This document shows, one piece after another, positions 38,676-48,812 of a DNA stretch of 64,000 bases (the first letter of the stretch is position 1; each line of letters begins with the position of its first letter). The notes under the pieces were generated by a model that did not search any database, was not told the DNA's origin, and saw only the letters and a program-made list of their open reading frames with translations. Made by a program: the position numbers and the translations under genes. The stretch covers positions 124,001-188,000 of the forward strand of contig NZ_JAGDFX010000004.1 in NCBI RefSeq assembly GCF_017498065.1, given 5' to 3'. The stretch is from Oceanisphaera pacifica. GTDB taxonomy: Bacteria > Pseudomonadota > Gammaproteobacteria > Enterobacterales > Aeromonadaceae.

Positions 38676-40121
38676 TTAGTTCACTTGGCCTAAGTTGACG
38701 TATTTGGTCTCTAAAAACTCATCCAAGCCCATGCTCGAGCCTTCACGGCCTAAGCCTGACTCTTTGACTCCCCCAAAAGGGGCCATTTCATTGGAGATCA
38801 TGCCGGTGTTGACCCCCACCATGCCCGACTCTAATGCTTCGGAGACGCGAAAGACGCGGTTGAGATCCTGGGTGTAAAAATAAGCGGCTAAGCCAAAAGG
38901 CGTATCATTAGCGCGCTTAATTACCTCAGACTCACTAGTGAAACGAAAACACGCAGCCACAGGCCCAAAGGTTTCCTCAGCGGCTAACAGCATCTGTTCG
39001 TTAGCGTCACTTAGTACTGTGGGTTGATAAAAAGTCCCCCCCAAAGCATGACGTTTGCCACCACAAACTAAGTGAGCCCCCTTCGCTAAGGCATCACTCA
39101 CATGTTGCTCTACTTTTTCTAGCCCTACTGAATTAATGAGGGGTCCCTGCTCGGCTCCCTCAGTCATTCCGTCCGCGACCGTAAGCCTGCTGGCTGCGGC
39201 AGCTAATTTTTCTACAAAGGCATCATAAATGCCCTCTTGTACAAAAAAACGATTAACACACACACAAGTTTGACCGGTATTTCTAAATTTCGACGCCATG
39301 GCGCCCGCCACGGCCGCGTCTAAATCAGCATCATCAAATACAATAAAAGGCGCATTGCCTCCCAGTTCTAGGGAGAGCTTTTTAACCGTGTCAGCGGCTT
39401 TGCTCATCAATAACTTACCCACTCTAGTCGAGCCGGTAAAAGACAGTTTACGCACGTCAGGGCTTGCCATCAGAGTGTCACTAATTGCGGCGGTATCACC
39501 CGAGACTAAATTAAGCACCCCCGCAGGTAATCCGGCTTGCTCCGCTAATACAGCCAAGGCATTCGCACACAAAGGAGTGTCACTCGACGCCTTCACCACA
39601 GCGGTGCAGCCCGCCGCCAGTGCCGGCCCTACCTTGCGGGTTAACATCGCCATCGGAAAGTTCCACGGTGTAATTGCGGCCACCACGCCCACGGGCTGCT
39701 TAATCACCCACAAGCGATTATCAACAGTGGGGCTGGGAATCGTCTCCCCGTTAGCGCGCTTAGCTTGCTCGGCAAACCACTCTAAAAAGCTAGCCCCATA
39801 AGCCACCTCACCTTTGGCTTCATTTAGCGGCTTACCTTGCTCTAATACCATCAATTCAGCTAAGGCATCTTGATGCTCCATCATCAATTCATACCAGCGG
39901 CGCAATATGGCCGCTCGCTCTTTGGCTGTTTTATTACGCCAAGAGCCAAAAGCTCGCTTTGCCGCATCAATGGCCGCTTGGGTTTCTTGAGTGCCGCATA
40001 CTGCCACCTTGGCAAGTAATTGGCCGCTCGCTGGATTATTCACTTCATACTGTTGTTTACTATCACGCCACTGGCCATCACAGTACCAGCCGGTTTGCCA
40101 TAAAAAATGTGCGTTATCCAC
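38676..40121 (-). CDS. gabD: NAD(P)-dependent succinate-semialdehyde dehydrogenase-type enzyme
   Basis: The 481-residue aldehyde dehydrogenase (E. coli GabD has 482) has W-N-F-P-M-A-M, the catalytic Glu in L-S-L-E-L-G-G-N-A-P-F-I and the catalytic Cys in N-T-G-Q-T-C-V-C. Strong match to the GabD/glutarate-semialdehyde group is seen in M-A-S-K-F-R-N-T-G-Q. I start it at a GTG (40121) because AAAGGAG lies seven nt before it and the longer frame has no ribosome site. No gabT or gabP is next to it, so it may work in GABA, putrescine or lysine breakdown; the reaction class is firm, the substrate less so. Confidence 0.85.
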   Translation of the reverse strand: MDNAHFLWQTGWYCDGQWRDSKQQYEVNNPASGQLLAKVAVCGTQETQAAIDAAKRAFGSWRNKTAKERAAILRRWYELMMEHQDALAELMVLEQGKPLNEAKGEVAYGASFLEWFAEQAKRANGETIPSPTVDNRLWVIKQPVGVVAAITPWNFPMAMLTRKVGPALAAGCTAVVKASSDTPLCANALAVLAEQAGLPAGVLNLVSGDTAAISDTLMASPDVRKLSFTGSTRVGKLLMSKAADTVKKLSLELGGNAPFIVFDDADLDAAVAGAMASKFRNTGQTCVCVNRFFVQEGIYDAFVEKLAAAASRLTVADGMTEGAEQGPLINSVGLEKVEQHVSDALAKGAHLVCGGKRHALGGTFYQPTVLSDANEQMLLAAEETFGPVAACFRFTSESEVIKRANDTPFGLAAYFYTQDLNRVFRVSEALESGMVGVNTGMISNEMAPFGGVKESGLGREGSSMGLDEFLETKYVNLGQVN

Positions 40122-40210
40122 TGAGCTTCTCCTTTTAAAAAATTGACGCCATAAGCTATCGACTAAAAGCAATATCAAATCATAAGCCTTTAACGCGCAT
40201 CATATGACGC

Positions 40211-40975
40211 TTAACGAAACTCGCCTTCGTCCCTGACATTGTTAAGCCAGCGCTGTCTTAAGGAGAGCAACTCTATAAGACCAAACTTAGCCTCTGGCTT
40301 GTTAGCACACCACGCCCAAGACTGATTACCGTAGTCAAAATGCCACCACGCACTGGGTAAATTGGTAAAACCAGCTTGTCGCATCACACTATGTAGTAAG
40401 CGACGATTTTCAATTACCTCAGCTTGTCGCGCACTCGGCTTGTCGATGACTTCAAAAGCACCACTATAAGACAAAGGACTAATCTCATCAAACTCCGTTC
40501 CCATGTCTAAAAACAGCCCTTCTGCATCACATAAAGTAACGTCAACCGCACCACCGGTTAAGTGTGAGCTAGGCGCAAGGGAGTCTGTGCTGGGCGGAGC
40601 AATAATATGACGGGTACGGTTAAGTAACTCAGACTCACTGTGGTGCACAGAATGAGCATTTATCGCGGCAAATAAACTATCAAATAAATATTGCTGCACG
40701 GATAAGGGGCGCCAGCCATCTAACACTACCAATTCTACCCCTATGGGCAAAAGGCGTGCTGCTTTGTATAAACGAAACAACACACTACGGCGAACATAAC
40801 AATCACTAAGCGCATTAGGTATGCCTTGATGAAAGTAAGCAGGATAAGACCGTAACGGGGCTTTAACTAACCCCAAGGATACTAGCGAGTCTTGATTGTC
40901 GATGATGGGTAGGGCTAGCACTGCCGTCCAATCCGGTGCGGGAGCTTGCACAATAGCCTGAGATAAAAAATTCAT
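40211..40975 (-). CDS. D-Ala-D-Ala dipeptidase family protein (VanX/DdpX, M15D) with altered active site
   Basis: The 254-residue protein has the M15 zinc motif S-x-H-x-x-x-x-x-x-D: S136-S137-H138 ... D145 and the last ligand H212 in W-W-H-F-D-Y-G. Arg89 in L-D-G-W-R-P matches the VanX substrate/transition-state Arg. In VanX and DdpX the residue three before the last His is a catalytic Glu (E-W-W-H); here codon 209 is GCG, Ala. If the annotation of that position is right, normal dipeptidase activity may be lost or changed. There is no signal peptide. A cytoplasmic role in dipeptide recycling is the family default. Confidence 0.8.
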   Translation of the reverse strand: MNFLSQAIVQAPAPDWTAVLALPIIDNQDSLVSLGLVKAPLRSYPAYFHQGIPNALSDCYVRRSVLFRLYKAARLLPIGVELVVLDGWRPLSVQQYLFDSLFAAINAHSVHHSESELLNRTRHIIAPPSTDSLAPSSHLTGGAVDVTLCDAEGLFLDMGTEFDEISPLSYSGAFEVIDKPSARQAEVIENRRLLHSVMRQAGFTNLPSAWWHFDYGNQSWAWCANKPEAKFGLIELLSLRQRWLNNVRDEGEFR

Positions 40976-41083
40976 ATTTTCGCCCTATCTCACAATAAAA
41001 AAATACCATAAAGCATGTTAAGAAGTCGGTGTTAGCCTCATTAACATAACGTCTATTTGCAAGAAAAAGCCACTGAATTAGCG

Positions 41084-41524
41084 CTATAGATCGCGAATAA
41101 AGGATTTATCGAGCTGCTTAAACGCCACATTAAGCGTTTCGCCAAGTTGAAAATAACAAGGTCGAGCAACGGGCTCGGCAATCGCAATGCCCGCGGTGGC
41201 GATTTGCTCATATAGCCTGCGATACCAGGTGACTAATGTGGGTGGCAACCGTGTATCTGCACGCTGGCCTAACCAATACAAACCTTGCATAGGTAAACTG
41301 GCTAAAAACAATATGGAGGCTATCACTCCCGGCCAAAAGCGCGGGTCACCAAACTGAAACTGCATCAGTACGCACAAAACAATGAGGGCTGGCATCACTC
41401 GTATCCCTAATCGAGTGGCATTAACAATGCGATATTCAGGAAATAACGCTGCCAACTGCCGCTCTTTAGGCCATACCGCCAAATAGGCACCCCCTCTGTG
41501 TAACTTGCTTATTAATATCCCCAT
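41084..41524 (-). CDS. yfbV: UPF0208 membrane protein
   Basis: The 146-residue protein has two central membrane helices (around 45-65 and 68-90) and the YfbV pattern W-P-x-x-R-Q-L-A-x-L-F-P-E. Gene order supports it: yfbV lies divergently upstream of ackA in E. coli and Vibrio. In E. coli YfbV influences Ter macrodomain organisation. AAGGAG precedes the ATG. Confidence 0.9.
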   Translation of the reverse strand: MGILISKLHRGGAYLAVWPKERQLAALFPEYRIVNATRLGIRVMPALIVLCVLMQFQFGDPRFWPGVIASILFLASLPMQGLYWLGQRADTRLPPTLVTWYRRLYEQIATAGIAIAEPVARPCYFQLGETLNVAFKQLDKSFIRDL

Positions 41525-41740
41525 TATGACTCCTTGAAAGCGTTTATCCGCTTGATAACGAGTGATCCCTTAACATAAAAAAATCGCCTTGTTAATAATA
41601 TTTTACGCCACTAGACGGAGATTATCCCACTGTTATTATCTTTATAAGGTTTGCACTTCTGTGTGTTCAGGCAACGGCCTGTAAGCAGGAAGCGACTTAG
41701 AAGGGTTACTTTATCTTTTATTTAACAGCAAGGTTTACAG

Positions 41741-42958
41741 ATGATTAGCAAACTGGTTTTAGTGCTTAACTGCGGCAGCTCGTCGCTTAAATTTGCCATT
41801 CTCAATGCCGATACCGGTGAGGAAAAACTATCAGGTCTTGCTGAATGCTTTTATCAGCCAGATACCCGCATTAGCTGGACCTTAAATGGTCAAAAAGACA
41901 GTGCATTTTTAGGTGCCAATAAGGCACACCAAGAAGCGCTTGATTTTATCGTCAATAATTTACTTATCTCTCACCCCGAATTAATGCAGCACTTAACGGC
42001 CGTTGGCCACAGAGTAGTACACGGTGGTGAGAAATTTACGCACTCCGTGATTATAGATGATGCCGTTATAAAAGGAATTAAAGACTGTGCGAGTTTAGCG
42101 CCTTTACACAATCCAGCACATTTAATCGGCATTGCCTCAGCCCGCAAATCCTTTCCAGATTTACCGCAGGTGGCCGTGTTTGATACCGCTTATCATCAGA
42201 GCATGCCGGAATCGGCTTATCTGTATGCCCTTCCTTATAAGCTATACCAAGATCATGATATTCGCCGCTACGGTATGCATGGCACCAGTCACTTCTTTAT
42301 TGCGCAACAAGCCGCTAAGTACCTTGATAAGCCACTCGACAAACTCAATATTATTAGCTGTCACTTAGGCAATGGCGCCTCTGTGTGTGCTATTAAAAAC
42401 GGCAAATCAGTTGATACCTCAATGGGACTCACCCCTTTGGAAGGCCTCATTATGGGCACTCGCTGTGGTGATATTGACCCGGCCATTATTTTTCATTTAC
42501 ACGATAATTTGGGTTACAGCTTAGACAGCATTAACACTATGCTAACCAAAAAATCTGGCTTATTAGGTCTTACCGGCCATACCAATGACTGTCGCTACAT
42601 TGCTGAGCATTACGACACTGAGCCTGAAGCCAAGCGTGCTATGGATATCTTCTGTCATCGTTTAGCAAAATATATTGCTGGTTACACCTGTACTCTAGAT
42701 GGTCGATTAGATGCTATCGTCTTTACTGGCGGCATTGGTGAAAACTCCATATTAGTGCGCGCTTTAACCTTAAAAAAGCTTAGTTTATTAGGCTTTGAAC
42801 TAGATCAAGAAGCAAACAAAAACGCGCGCTTTGGTAAAGCGGCTTGTGTTAGCATACCAAGCAGTATACCCGCGTGGGTAATTCCCACCAACGAAGAGTG
42901 GGTCATTGCGCAAGACGCCCAACGCCTTGCACAAAGCGCCCACACTCTCACAGCGTAA
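41741..42958 (+). CDS. ackA: acetate kinase
   Basis: AckA interconverts acetyl phosphate plus ADP and acetate plus ATP. The 405-residue protein has the kinase start [12 protein letters not shown], the family signatures G-H-R-V-V-H-G-G and [10 protein letters not shown], and F-T-G-G-I-G-E-N near the end. pta follows 14 nt later in an operon. In this strain acetyl phosphate made by Xsc during taurine use (60 kb) could feed either this kinase or Pta. Confidence 0.97.
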   Translation: MISKLVLVLNCGSSSLKFAILNADTGEEKLSGLAECFYQPDTRISWTLNGQKDSAFLGANKAHQEALDFIVNNLLISHPELMQHLTAVGHRVVHGGEKFTHSVIIDDAVIKGIKDCASLAPLHNPAHLIGIASARKSFPDLPQVAVFDTAYHQSMPESAYLYALPYKLYQDHDIRRYGMHGTSHFFIAQQAAKYLDKPLDKLNIISCHLGNGASVCAIKNGKSVDTSMGLTPLEGLIMGTRCGDIDPAIIFHLHDNLGYSLDSINTMLTKKSGLLGLTGHTNDCRYIAEHYDTEPEAKRAMDIFCHRLAKYIAGYTCTLDGRLDAIVFTGGIGENSILVRALTLKKLSLLGFELDQEANKNARFGKAACVSIPSSIPAWVIPTNEEWVIAQDAQRLAQSAHTLTA

Positions 42959-42972
42959 TAAAAGAGGACTTT

Positions 42973-45138
42973 ATGGCTAGAATAATCATGCTTATTCCCG
43001 TTAGCAGCGGTGCGGGTGCCACATCAATTAGTTTAGGCATGGTTCATGCCATGGAACGTAATGGCGTAAATGTCAGCTTTTTTAAGCCTGTGTCTCAACC
43101 AAGAACCCCTTATAAAATAAACGATCACTCCACCGCTGTGATTGCCATTGGCTCCAGTATTCACTCACCAGAGCCCTTTACTCTTAGCTATGCAGAAGGG
43201 ATGATCTCACGGGGTGAGCTGGATGTATTGCTTGAGGAAATTGTGGCTTGTGTTGAAAAACACGTAACCGACAGTGACGCCGAAGTCGTGGTAGTAGAAG
43301 GCTTGACTCCCACCGATAAACATCATTTTGCTAATCGTATCAACTATGATGTAGCCAAAGCCTTAGATGCCGATATGGTGTTTATTGCCCAGCCCGGCAA
43401 CGACAGCAGCCAGCAACTAAAAGAGCGTATTGAGCTGGCTTGCTCAAATTTTGGTGGTCTGACAAATAAGCAGATTGTTGGCTGCATTATTAATAAAGTG
43501 GGCGCACCTATGGACGAGCAAGGCAATACCCGCCCCGACTTGTCCGAAATGTTTAACCCCAATAACAAAATTGAGCCACACACACCTAATTTAGAAGTAT
43601 TGCAAGTATTTGGCAAAACCCCGCTGCGCATTTTAGGCTATGTTCCCTGGAATACCGAGCTCGTTGCCCCGCGCGCCATTGATTTAGCGCGCCACTTAAA
43701 TGCCAGCGTACTCAATGAAGGGGAAATAAGTACCCGTCGCTTACAAAGCGTGACCTTTTGTGCCCGTGACTTAAAAAATATGACGCAGCTATTTAGAGCC
43801 GACAGCCTCTTAGTTGCCTCAGGCGATCGCAGTGATGTGATCGTAGCCGTGTGTTTAGCGGCCATGAATGGCGTTAAAATAGGCGCCTTGTTGCTGAATG
43901 GCGGCTATCGCCCTGGGCCTGAGGTGATGAACTTGTGCCAACGCGCCATGGAGACCGGCTTGCCTATTTTAATGGTAGAAACCAACACTTGGCAAACCGC
44001 GGTGAACTTACAACACTTTAATATCGAAATTCCCACCGATGATCGTCAGCGCATTGGGGTGGTGCAAGATTATATGGCCAGCCATATTGATCAAAACTGG
44101 ATTGAGTCGCTGAGCGCCACCTCAACCCGCAGCCGTCGCTTGAGCCCACCGGCGTTCCGTTATCAGTTAACGGAGCTGGCGCGACGCGCTAATAAGCGCA
44201 TTATACTTCCTGAAGGGGAAGAGCCGCGCACCATTAAAGCCGCCATTATTTGTGTAGAGCGCAATATAGCTTACCCTGTACTACTGGGTAATAGAGAGGA
44301 AATTACTCGCGTTGCCGCACAGCAAGGAGTGGTGCTGGATGAGCGGGTCGACATTATTGAGCCTGATAATGTGCGCGAGCAGTATGTGGAACGCTTAGTT
44401 GAGTTGCGAAAAGGCAAAGGCCTCACCGATATTGTGGCCCGAGAGCAGTTAAAAGATAATGTGGTGCTAGGCACTATGATGCTAGAGCGTGATGAAGTGG
44501 ACGGCCTAGTATCGGGCGCCATTAATACCACCGCCAATACCATACGCCCTCCGTTGCAACTGATTAAAACAGCACCGGGATCATCTTTAGTTTCCTCCAT
44601 TTTCTTTATGCTACTGCCCGATCAGGTATTGGTTTATGGTGACTGCGCCATTAACCCCGATCCAAGTGCTGAGCAATTAGCCGACATAGCCATTCAGTCT
44701 GCAGAGTCTGCCATCGCCTTTGGCATAGAGCCTAGAGTGGCGATGATCTCTTACTCTACCGGCACATCAGGCGCAGGGGCTGAAGTGGTTAAAGTACGAG
44801 AGGCCACCCGTCTGGCACAAGAAAAGCGCCCAGACTTAGTGATTGATGGCCCACTGCAATATGATGCCGCCATTATGGAAAATGTCGCCAAGTCTAAAGC
44901 CCCCGACTCACCGGTCGCAGGCAAGGCTACTGTGTTTATTTTCCCTGATCTCAACACCGGCAATACCACCTATAAAGCGGTACAACGCTCAGCACAGTTA
45001 GTCTCTATTGGTCCCATGCTACAAGGCATGCGCAAGCCCGTTAATGACTTATCTCGTGGTGCACTAGTCGACGATATTGTTTACACCATAGCGCTCACCG
45101 CCATTCAGAGTGCGCAAATGACCGCGGCTAACAACTAG
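42973..45138 (+). CDS. pta: phosphate acetyltransferase
   Basis: Pta converts acetyl phosphate and CoA to acetyl-CoA. The 721-residue protein is the long type: an N-terminal P-loop-like/DRTGG region (1-340, [12 protein letters not shown] at the start) and a catalytic C-terminal PTA_PTB domain (from about 395; [28 protein letters not shown]). ATG at 42973 follows AGAGGAC; the frame runs further upstream only because it overlaps ackA. The taurine locus has no Pta of its own, so this is the likely partner of Xsc. Confidence 0.97.
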   Translation: MARIIMLIPVSSGAGATSISLGMVHAMERNGVNVSFFKPVSQPRTPYKINDHSTAVIAIGSSIHSPEPFTLSYAEGMISRGELDVLLEEIVACVEKHVTDSDAEVVVVEGLTPTDKHHFANRINYDVAKALDADMVFIAQPGNDSSQQLKERIELACSNFGGLTNKQIVGCIINKVGAPMDEQGNTRPDLSEMFNPNNKIEPHTPNLEVLQVFGKTPLRILGYVPWNTELVAPRAIDLARHLNASVLNEGEISTRRLQSVTFCARDLKNMTQLFRADSLLVASGDRSDVIVAVCLAAMNGVKIGALLLNGGYRPGPEVMNLCQRAMETGLPILMVETNTWQTAVNLQHFNIEIPTDDRQRIGVVQDYMASHIDQNWIESLSATSTRSRRLSPPAFRYQLTELARRANKRIILPEGEEPRTIKAAIICVERNIAYPVLLGNREEITRVAAQQGVVLDERVDIIEPDNVREQYVERLVELRKGKGLTDIVAREQLKDNVVLGTMMLERDEVDGLVSGAINTTANTIRPPLQLIKTAPGSSLVSSIFFMLLPDQVLVYGDCAINPDPSAEQLADIAIQSAESAIAFGIEPRVAMISYSTGTSGAGAEVVKVREATRLAQEKRPDLVIDGPLQYDAAIMENVAKSKAPDSPVAGKATVFIFPDLNTGNTTYKAVQRSAQLVSIGPMLQGMRKPVNDLSRGALVDDIVYTIALTAIQSAQMTAANN

Positions 45139-45172
45139 CTTAATTATCAAGCGCGCTTAGCTTCTCTGCTCT

Positions 45173-45212
45173 CAACAAAAACACCCAATGTGCACATTGG
45201 GTGTTTTTGTTG
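45173..45212 (+). terminator. 40-bp perfect palindrome, terminator of ackA-pta
   Basis: The whole 40 bp is self-complementary (core CACCCAATGTGCACATTGGGTG) with A5 and T5 flanks; it can terminate in either direction. It starts 35 nt after the pta stop. Confidence 0.9.
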
Positions 45213-45398
45213 CGCTTTAATCGCCGTTATTACCGCGCTATTGGTGCAAACTTGGCACAAGTAAATCCCTTTATAAAAATAAAAGCCTTTTCCTTATGGT
45301 GAAAACTGGTAACGTAACACTCTCGATATACTTTTTTCACACAACCTATCAATAACCACACTGTTAGTAACCGTGGTTTACAACAAGGAGAGTCATAC

Positions 45399-45899
45399 AT
45401 GTCTACCGTTACTTTTCAGGGAAATTCTGTTGCTGTTTCAGGCCAGTTTCCACAAGCAGGCCAGGCGGCGGCTGACTTCACACTGACTGATGGCGAGTTG
45501 AACGATGTTCGTCTGGCTGATTTTAAAGGTCAAAAAGTATTGCTAAACATTTTTCCAAGCGTTGATACCGGCGTCTGTGCCACCAGTGTGCGCACTTTTA
45601 ACGAAAAAGCCGCCGCTCTTTCAAATACTAAAGTACTGTGTGTTTCTATGGACTTACCTTTTGCTTTTGGTCGCTTTTGTGGCGCAGAAGGCATTGAAAA
45701 CGTACAAGCCGCCTCTGCTTTTCGTCATGCTGCATTCTTGAATGCTTATGGCGTTGCGCTAAGTGACGGTCCTTTGCGTGGCCTTGCGGCCCGTGCCGTG
45801 GTTTGCATCGACGAACAAGGCCAAGTCAGCTACAGCGAGCTGGTTTCTGAAATCACAGACGAACCTGCATACGATGCGGCTATTGCAGCACTTTCATGA
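45399..45899 (+). CDS. tpx: thiol peroxidase
   Basis: Tpx reduces H2O2 and alkyl peroxides using thioredoxin. The 166-residue peroxiredoxin has the peroxidatic Cys C60 in [10 protein letters not shown] and the resolving Cys C94 in F-C-G-A-E-G-I-E, exactly the Tpx spacing. The start follows AAGGAGAGTCATAC. It is flanked by spacers, so monocistronic. A weak stem CCGAGGT/ACCTCGG (45962-46008) with a long loop and a TTTTCT tail may end the transcript. Confidence 0.95.
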   Translation: MSTVTFQGNSVAVSGQFPQAGQAAADFTLTDGELNDVRLADFKGQKVLLNIFPSVDTGVCATSVRTFNEKAAALSNTKVLCVSMDLPFAFGRFCGAEGIENVQAASAFRHAAFLNAYGVALSDGPLRGLAARAVVCIDEQGQVSYSELVSEITDEPAYDAAIAALS

Positions 45900-46181
45900 T
45901 CCTGATGGATCCCTGCTCAGTTAGGTTTTTTGATGTGATATCAATAAGCTAGCTTTAATGTCCGAGGTAATCTACAGACTTACTCACAGTTTATGTGGAT
46001 AACCTCGGCTTTTCTCCCTTCTGTACTTCTTTCTGTTAACCCTCAGCTGTTTTCCTATTGTTCGCGCTTTTCTGTTAACCTCAATACATACTGTCGATGT
46101 CAACCCTGTGGCTTCGCATATTGCTCAACAGTGAGTGGTGACATTGAATAAATGACCACTGGGTAGAAAGAGGATTGGATC

Positions 46182-47072
46182 ATGAACATACTCATTACAG
46201 GTGGGACGGGTTTTATTGGTCAGCGTCTCATGAACCATTTACGACCCCATCATAGCGTCACTGTACTCAGCCGTACGCCTAATAAAGTACACCAGCGCTT
46301 AGGCCACGATATTAAAGCGTTAGCTTCACTTGATGAACTCGATAACCTCAACCAGTTTGATGCCGTGATTAACTTAGCAGGCGAACCCATTGCCGATAAA
46401 CGCTGGAGCCCGGCCCAAAAAGAGCGGATTTGTCATAGTCGTTGGCATATTACCGAACAGCTTGTTAATAAGCTTAATGCTGGACATACACCACCCAAAG
46501 TATTGATCAGCGGATCGGCCGTTGGTTTTTATGGGCGCCAAGGCGAAGCTTTAGTAGATGAAGACTCCCACCCTCATGCAGAGTTTAGCCATGAGGTTTG
46601 CGCTAAATGGGAGCAACTGGCTGATGGTGCTGCCAGTGAACACACCCGGGTATGTCACGTGCGATTGGCGGTGGTAATAGGAAGTGAAGGTGGAGCCTTA
46701 AAAAAAATGCTGCCCGCTTACCGCTTAGGTTTAGGTGGCCCTATTGGTCATGGGCAACAGTATATGTCATGGATCCATATTGATGATGTGATAAGCCTGT
46801 TGTTGTTTTTATTAGAGCATGACGAATGCCAAGGCCCTTTTAATGCAAGTGCCCCAGAGCCGCTAACCAATCAGCAATTTAGCCGCACATTAGCTCGAGT
46901 ATTAAACAAACCCCATTTTGCCCGCATTCCCGCTTGGACCATGCGCTTATTATTTGGCGAAATGGCCGACTTACTGCTAACCGGGCAAAGAGTCATGCCC
47001 GTACGTCTGCAAAAAGCCGGTTTTCACTTTCGCTACCCTACTCTCGAAAAAGCCCTAAAAGCCACGCTTTAA
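46182..47072 (+). CDS. yfcH: TIGR01777-family nucleoside-sugar epimerase-like protein
   Basis: The 296-residue protein has an extended SDR Rossmann fold: N-I-L-I-T-G-G-T-G-F-I-G at the N-terminus, V-I-N-L-A-G-E-P-I, S-G-S-A-V-G-F-Y-G, and W-I-H-I-D-D-V in the middle. The DUF1731 tail (L-L-T-G-Q-R-V-M-P) identifies the YfcH/SDR39U1 family, whose substrate is unknown. The typical Tyr of the S-x-Y-x3-K triad is in the G-F-Y-G segment. It is probably a single gene. Confidence 0.9.
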   Translation: MNILITGGTGFIGQRLMNHLRPHHSVTVLSRTPNKVHQRLGHDIKALASLDELDNLNQFDAVINLAGEPIADKRWSPAQKERICHSRWHITEQLVNKLNAGHTPPKVLISGSAVGFYGRQGEALVDEDSHPHAEFSHEVCAKWEQLADGAASEHTRVCHVRLAVVIGSEGGALKKMLPAYRLGLGGPIGHGQQYMSWIHIDDVISLLLFLLEHDECQGPFNASAPEPLTNQQFSRTLARVLNKPHFARIPAWTMRLLFGEMADLLLTGQRVMPVRLQKAGFHFRYPTLEKALKATL

Positions 47073-47205
47073 TAACATAAACTACTTTTATTCACACACC
47101 ATAAAAGAGTGCAAGCACACCAATAAATACAACTTTACTTAAAAATTAAGTTTATATTTATACATTAAGATAATAGATCTTAAAAGTGTACTTGCACCTT
47201 AGTTG

Positions 47206-48240
47206 TTATAGCTCTCCTAACCCAAAGTAAATAAAACCGAGTACAAACAAGAGTAAGAATATGGTTTCAGCGACCATTAAAATGACCGGTTTCCAGCCCA
47301 CCACAGCTAACTTTTGAAACGAAGTTTTAATACCCAGTCCTGCAATGGCAGCGACCAGACACCAGCGGGATAAATCAGTCGCCATTTCGGTTGCCATAGT
47401 CGGGATCCAGCCTAGGCTGTTGATCAGCACTATCACGATAAAAGCAACAAGAAAACCTGGTAACATTGGAACTTTACCATTACTTCCTTCTGCACGACTC
47501 TTACGGAATAAAAATATAAACATCACGACTGCCGGCACCAGCATAGCAACCCGCAATAGTTTAACTAAGGTAGCAACAGATCCCGTATCTTCAGAAATCA
47601 TATAGCCAGCACCCACTACCTGAGCAACATCGTGAATCGTTCCCCCTAAAAAAACGCCCGCTTCGTTATCACTTAACCCCAGTAGACTAACGAGTAATGG
47701 ATAGACAATCATCGCCACAGTGGACAAGGTCGTCACCGCCACTACCGTCATAATTGTATTACGCTCGTGGGTTTCATGGCGTGGCATCACAGCAGACAGA
47801 GCCAATGCCGCTGACGCTCCACAAATAGCCACTGAACCTCCAGTTAGTAGTCCCATATCACGACTCAAACCTAGAATGCGTGCTAACAGTGCTCCCACGG
47901 CAATGGTTAAGGTCACGCCTGCGATCACCATAAATATTGGCGCAACCCCCAACGCGGCCACCTCATCTAGCGTGATCCGTACCCCTAACAAGGCCACGCC
48001 AAGGCGCAATATAGTGCGTGAGGTAAATTCAACACCGGCTAAACAGCGCCCTTCTTCAGTAAGAAAGTGCAATGTCATACCAAATAACAGCGCATACAGT
48101 AATGTAGGCCCACCATAATGATCCGCAATAAAGGTGGTTGCCAAAGCAATAGTGATACAGATGATGACACCAGGCATCAAGCGCTGGCCTGGTTCAATTA
48201 ATCGTTTAAATGAAGACTTTGGCGTTTCAATCATAGACAT
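47206..48240 (-). CDS. tauZ: YeiH-family membrane protein, TauZ-type putative sulfite/sulfate exporter
   Basis: The 344-residue protein has about 10 hydrophobic segments and the family pattern L-L-G-V-R-I-T-L-D-E and C-G-A-S-A-A-L-A-L-S-A-V-M (UPF0324/COG2855). Proteins of this group, named TauZ, are encoded in taurine clusters of Paracoccus and Rhodobacter and are proposed exporters of the inorganic sulfur product. Here it is the last gene of the tauKLM-usp-tauZ unit, 12 nt after usp. A second exporter, tauE, is at 59-60 kb. The start follows AGGAGG. Confidence 0.8.
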   Translation of the reverse strand: MSMIETPKSSFKRLIEPGQRLMPGVIICITIALATTFIADHYGGPTLLYALLFGMTLHFLTEEGRCLAGVEFTSRTILRLGVALLGVRITLDEVAALGVAPIFMVIAGVTLTIAVGALLARILGLSRDMGLLTGGSVAICGASAALALSAVMPRHETHERNTIMTVVAVTTLSTVAMIVYPLLVSLLGLSDNEAGVFLGGTIHDVAQVVGAGYMISEDTGSVATLVKLLRVAMLVPAVVMFIFLFRKSRAEGSNGKVPMLPGFLVAFIVIVLINSLGWIPTMATEMATDLSRWCLVAAIAGLGIKTSFQKLAVVGWKPVILMVAETIFLLLFVLGFIYFGLGEL

Positions 48241-48252
48241 ATTCTTTGCCTC

Positions 48253-48744
48253 CTATGGCCGTGCAACAGGAACAACCACGACAGGGACTTTAGCCCGTTT
48301 GATCACATCTTTAGTGACCCTACCGGCATGAGTTGCAATATAACTGCGTTTATTGGCCGCCATCACAATCAAATTAAATTTACCAATATTGGCAAAATGA
48401 GTGATAACTGACGCGGGATCACCTTCTAAGACCGTCAAGGTTATCTCACGATCTTTCGTAGCTTCGCGCAATTGAGGGTGACGAACCCAAAAAGCCTCCA
48501 ACTCCGCAGCTAACTTTTCATGAGATTGCTCGATACGCTGTTCCATGAGTGAGCCAAGCACGTCACGATCTCGTATATTCACTTTCAGGGTATTCATTAC
48601 ATCTTCTGTCAATGATTTAACTACGTGTAAAATATTCAGGCTAGACCCCGTAGCCAAAGCGAGATTAATGCTTTGCTCAATCACGTTGTCACAATTACCC
48701 CGCATACCGATACTGCATAAAATACGGTTAATTTTCTTCGTCAT
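48253..48744 (-). CDS. universal stress protein (UspA family)
   Basis: The 163-residue protein has the Usp fold: I-L-C-S-I-G at the start and the ATP-binding pattern V-L-E-G-D-P-A-S-V-I ... M-A-A-N-K-R-S ... V-T-K-D-V-I-K-R-A-K-V-P-V-V-V-V-P. I place the start at 48744, six nt after TTAGGAG, not at the ATG overlapping that site. Usp genes next to TRAP transporters are common; the solute TeaD-TeaABC system is an example in which the Usp regulates the transporter. A similar job for TauKLM is inference. Confidence 0.88.
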   Translation of the reverse strand: MTKKINRILCSIGMRGNCDNVIEQSINLALATGSSLNILHVVKSLTEDVMNTLKVNIRDRDVLGSLMEQRIEQSHEKLAAELEAFWVRHPQLREATKDREITLTVLEGDPASVITHFANIGKFNLIVMAANKRSYIATHAGRVTKDVIKRAKVPVVVVPVARP

Positions 48745-48812
48745 ATTCATCTCCTAAGCGATATTCTGTACTGGCTGATACCGCTAACCGTGTAATTAAA
48801 GGTGCTAATAAA

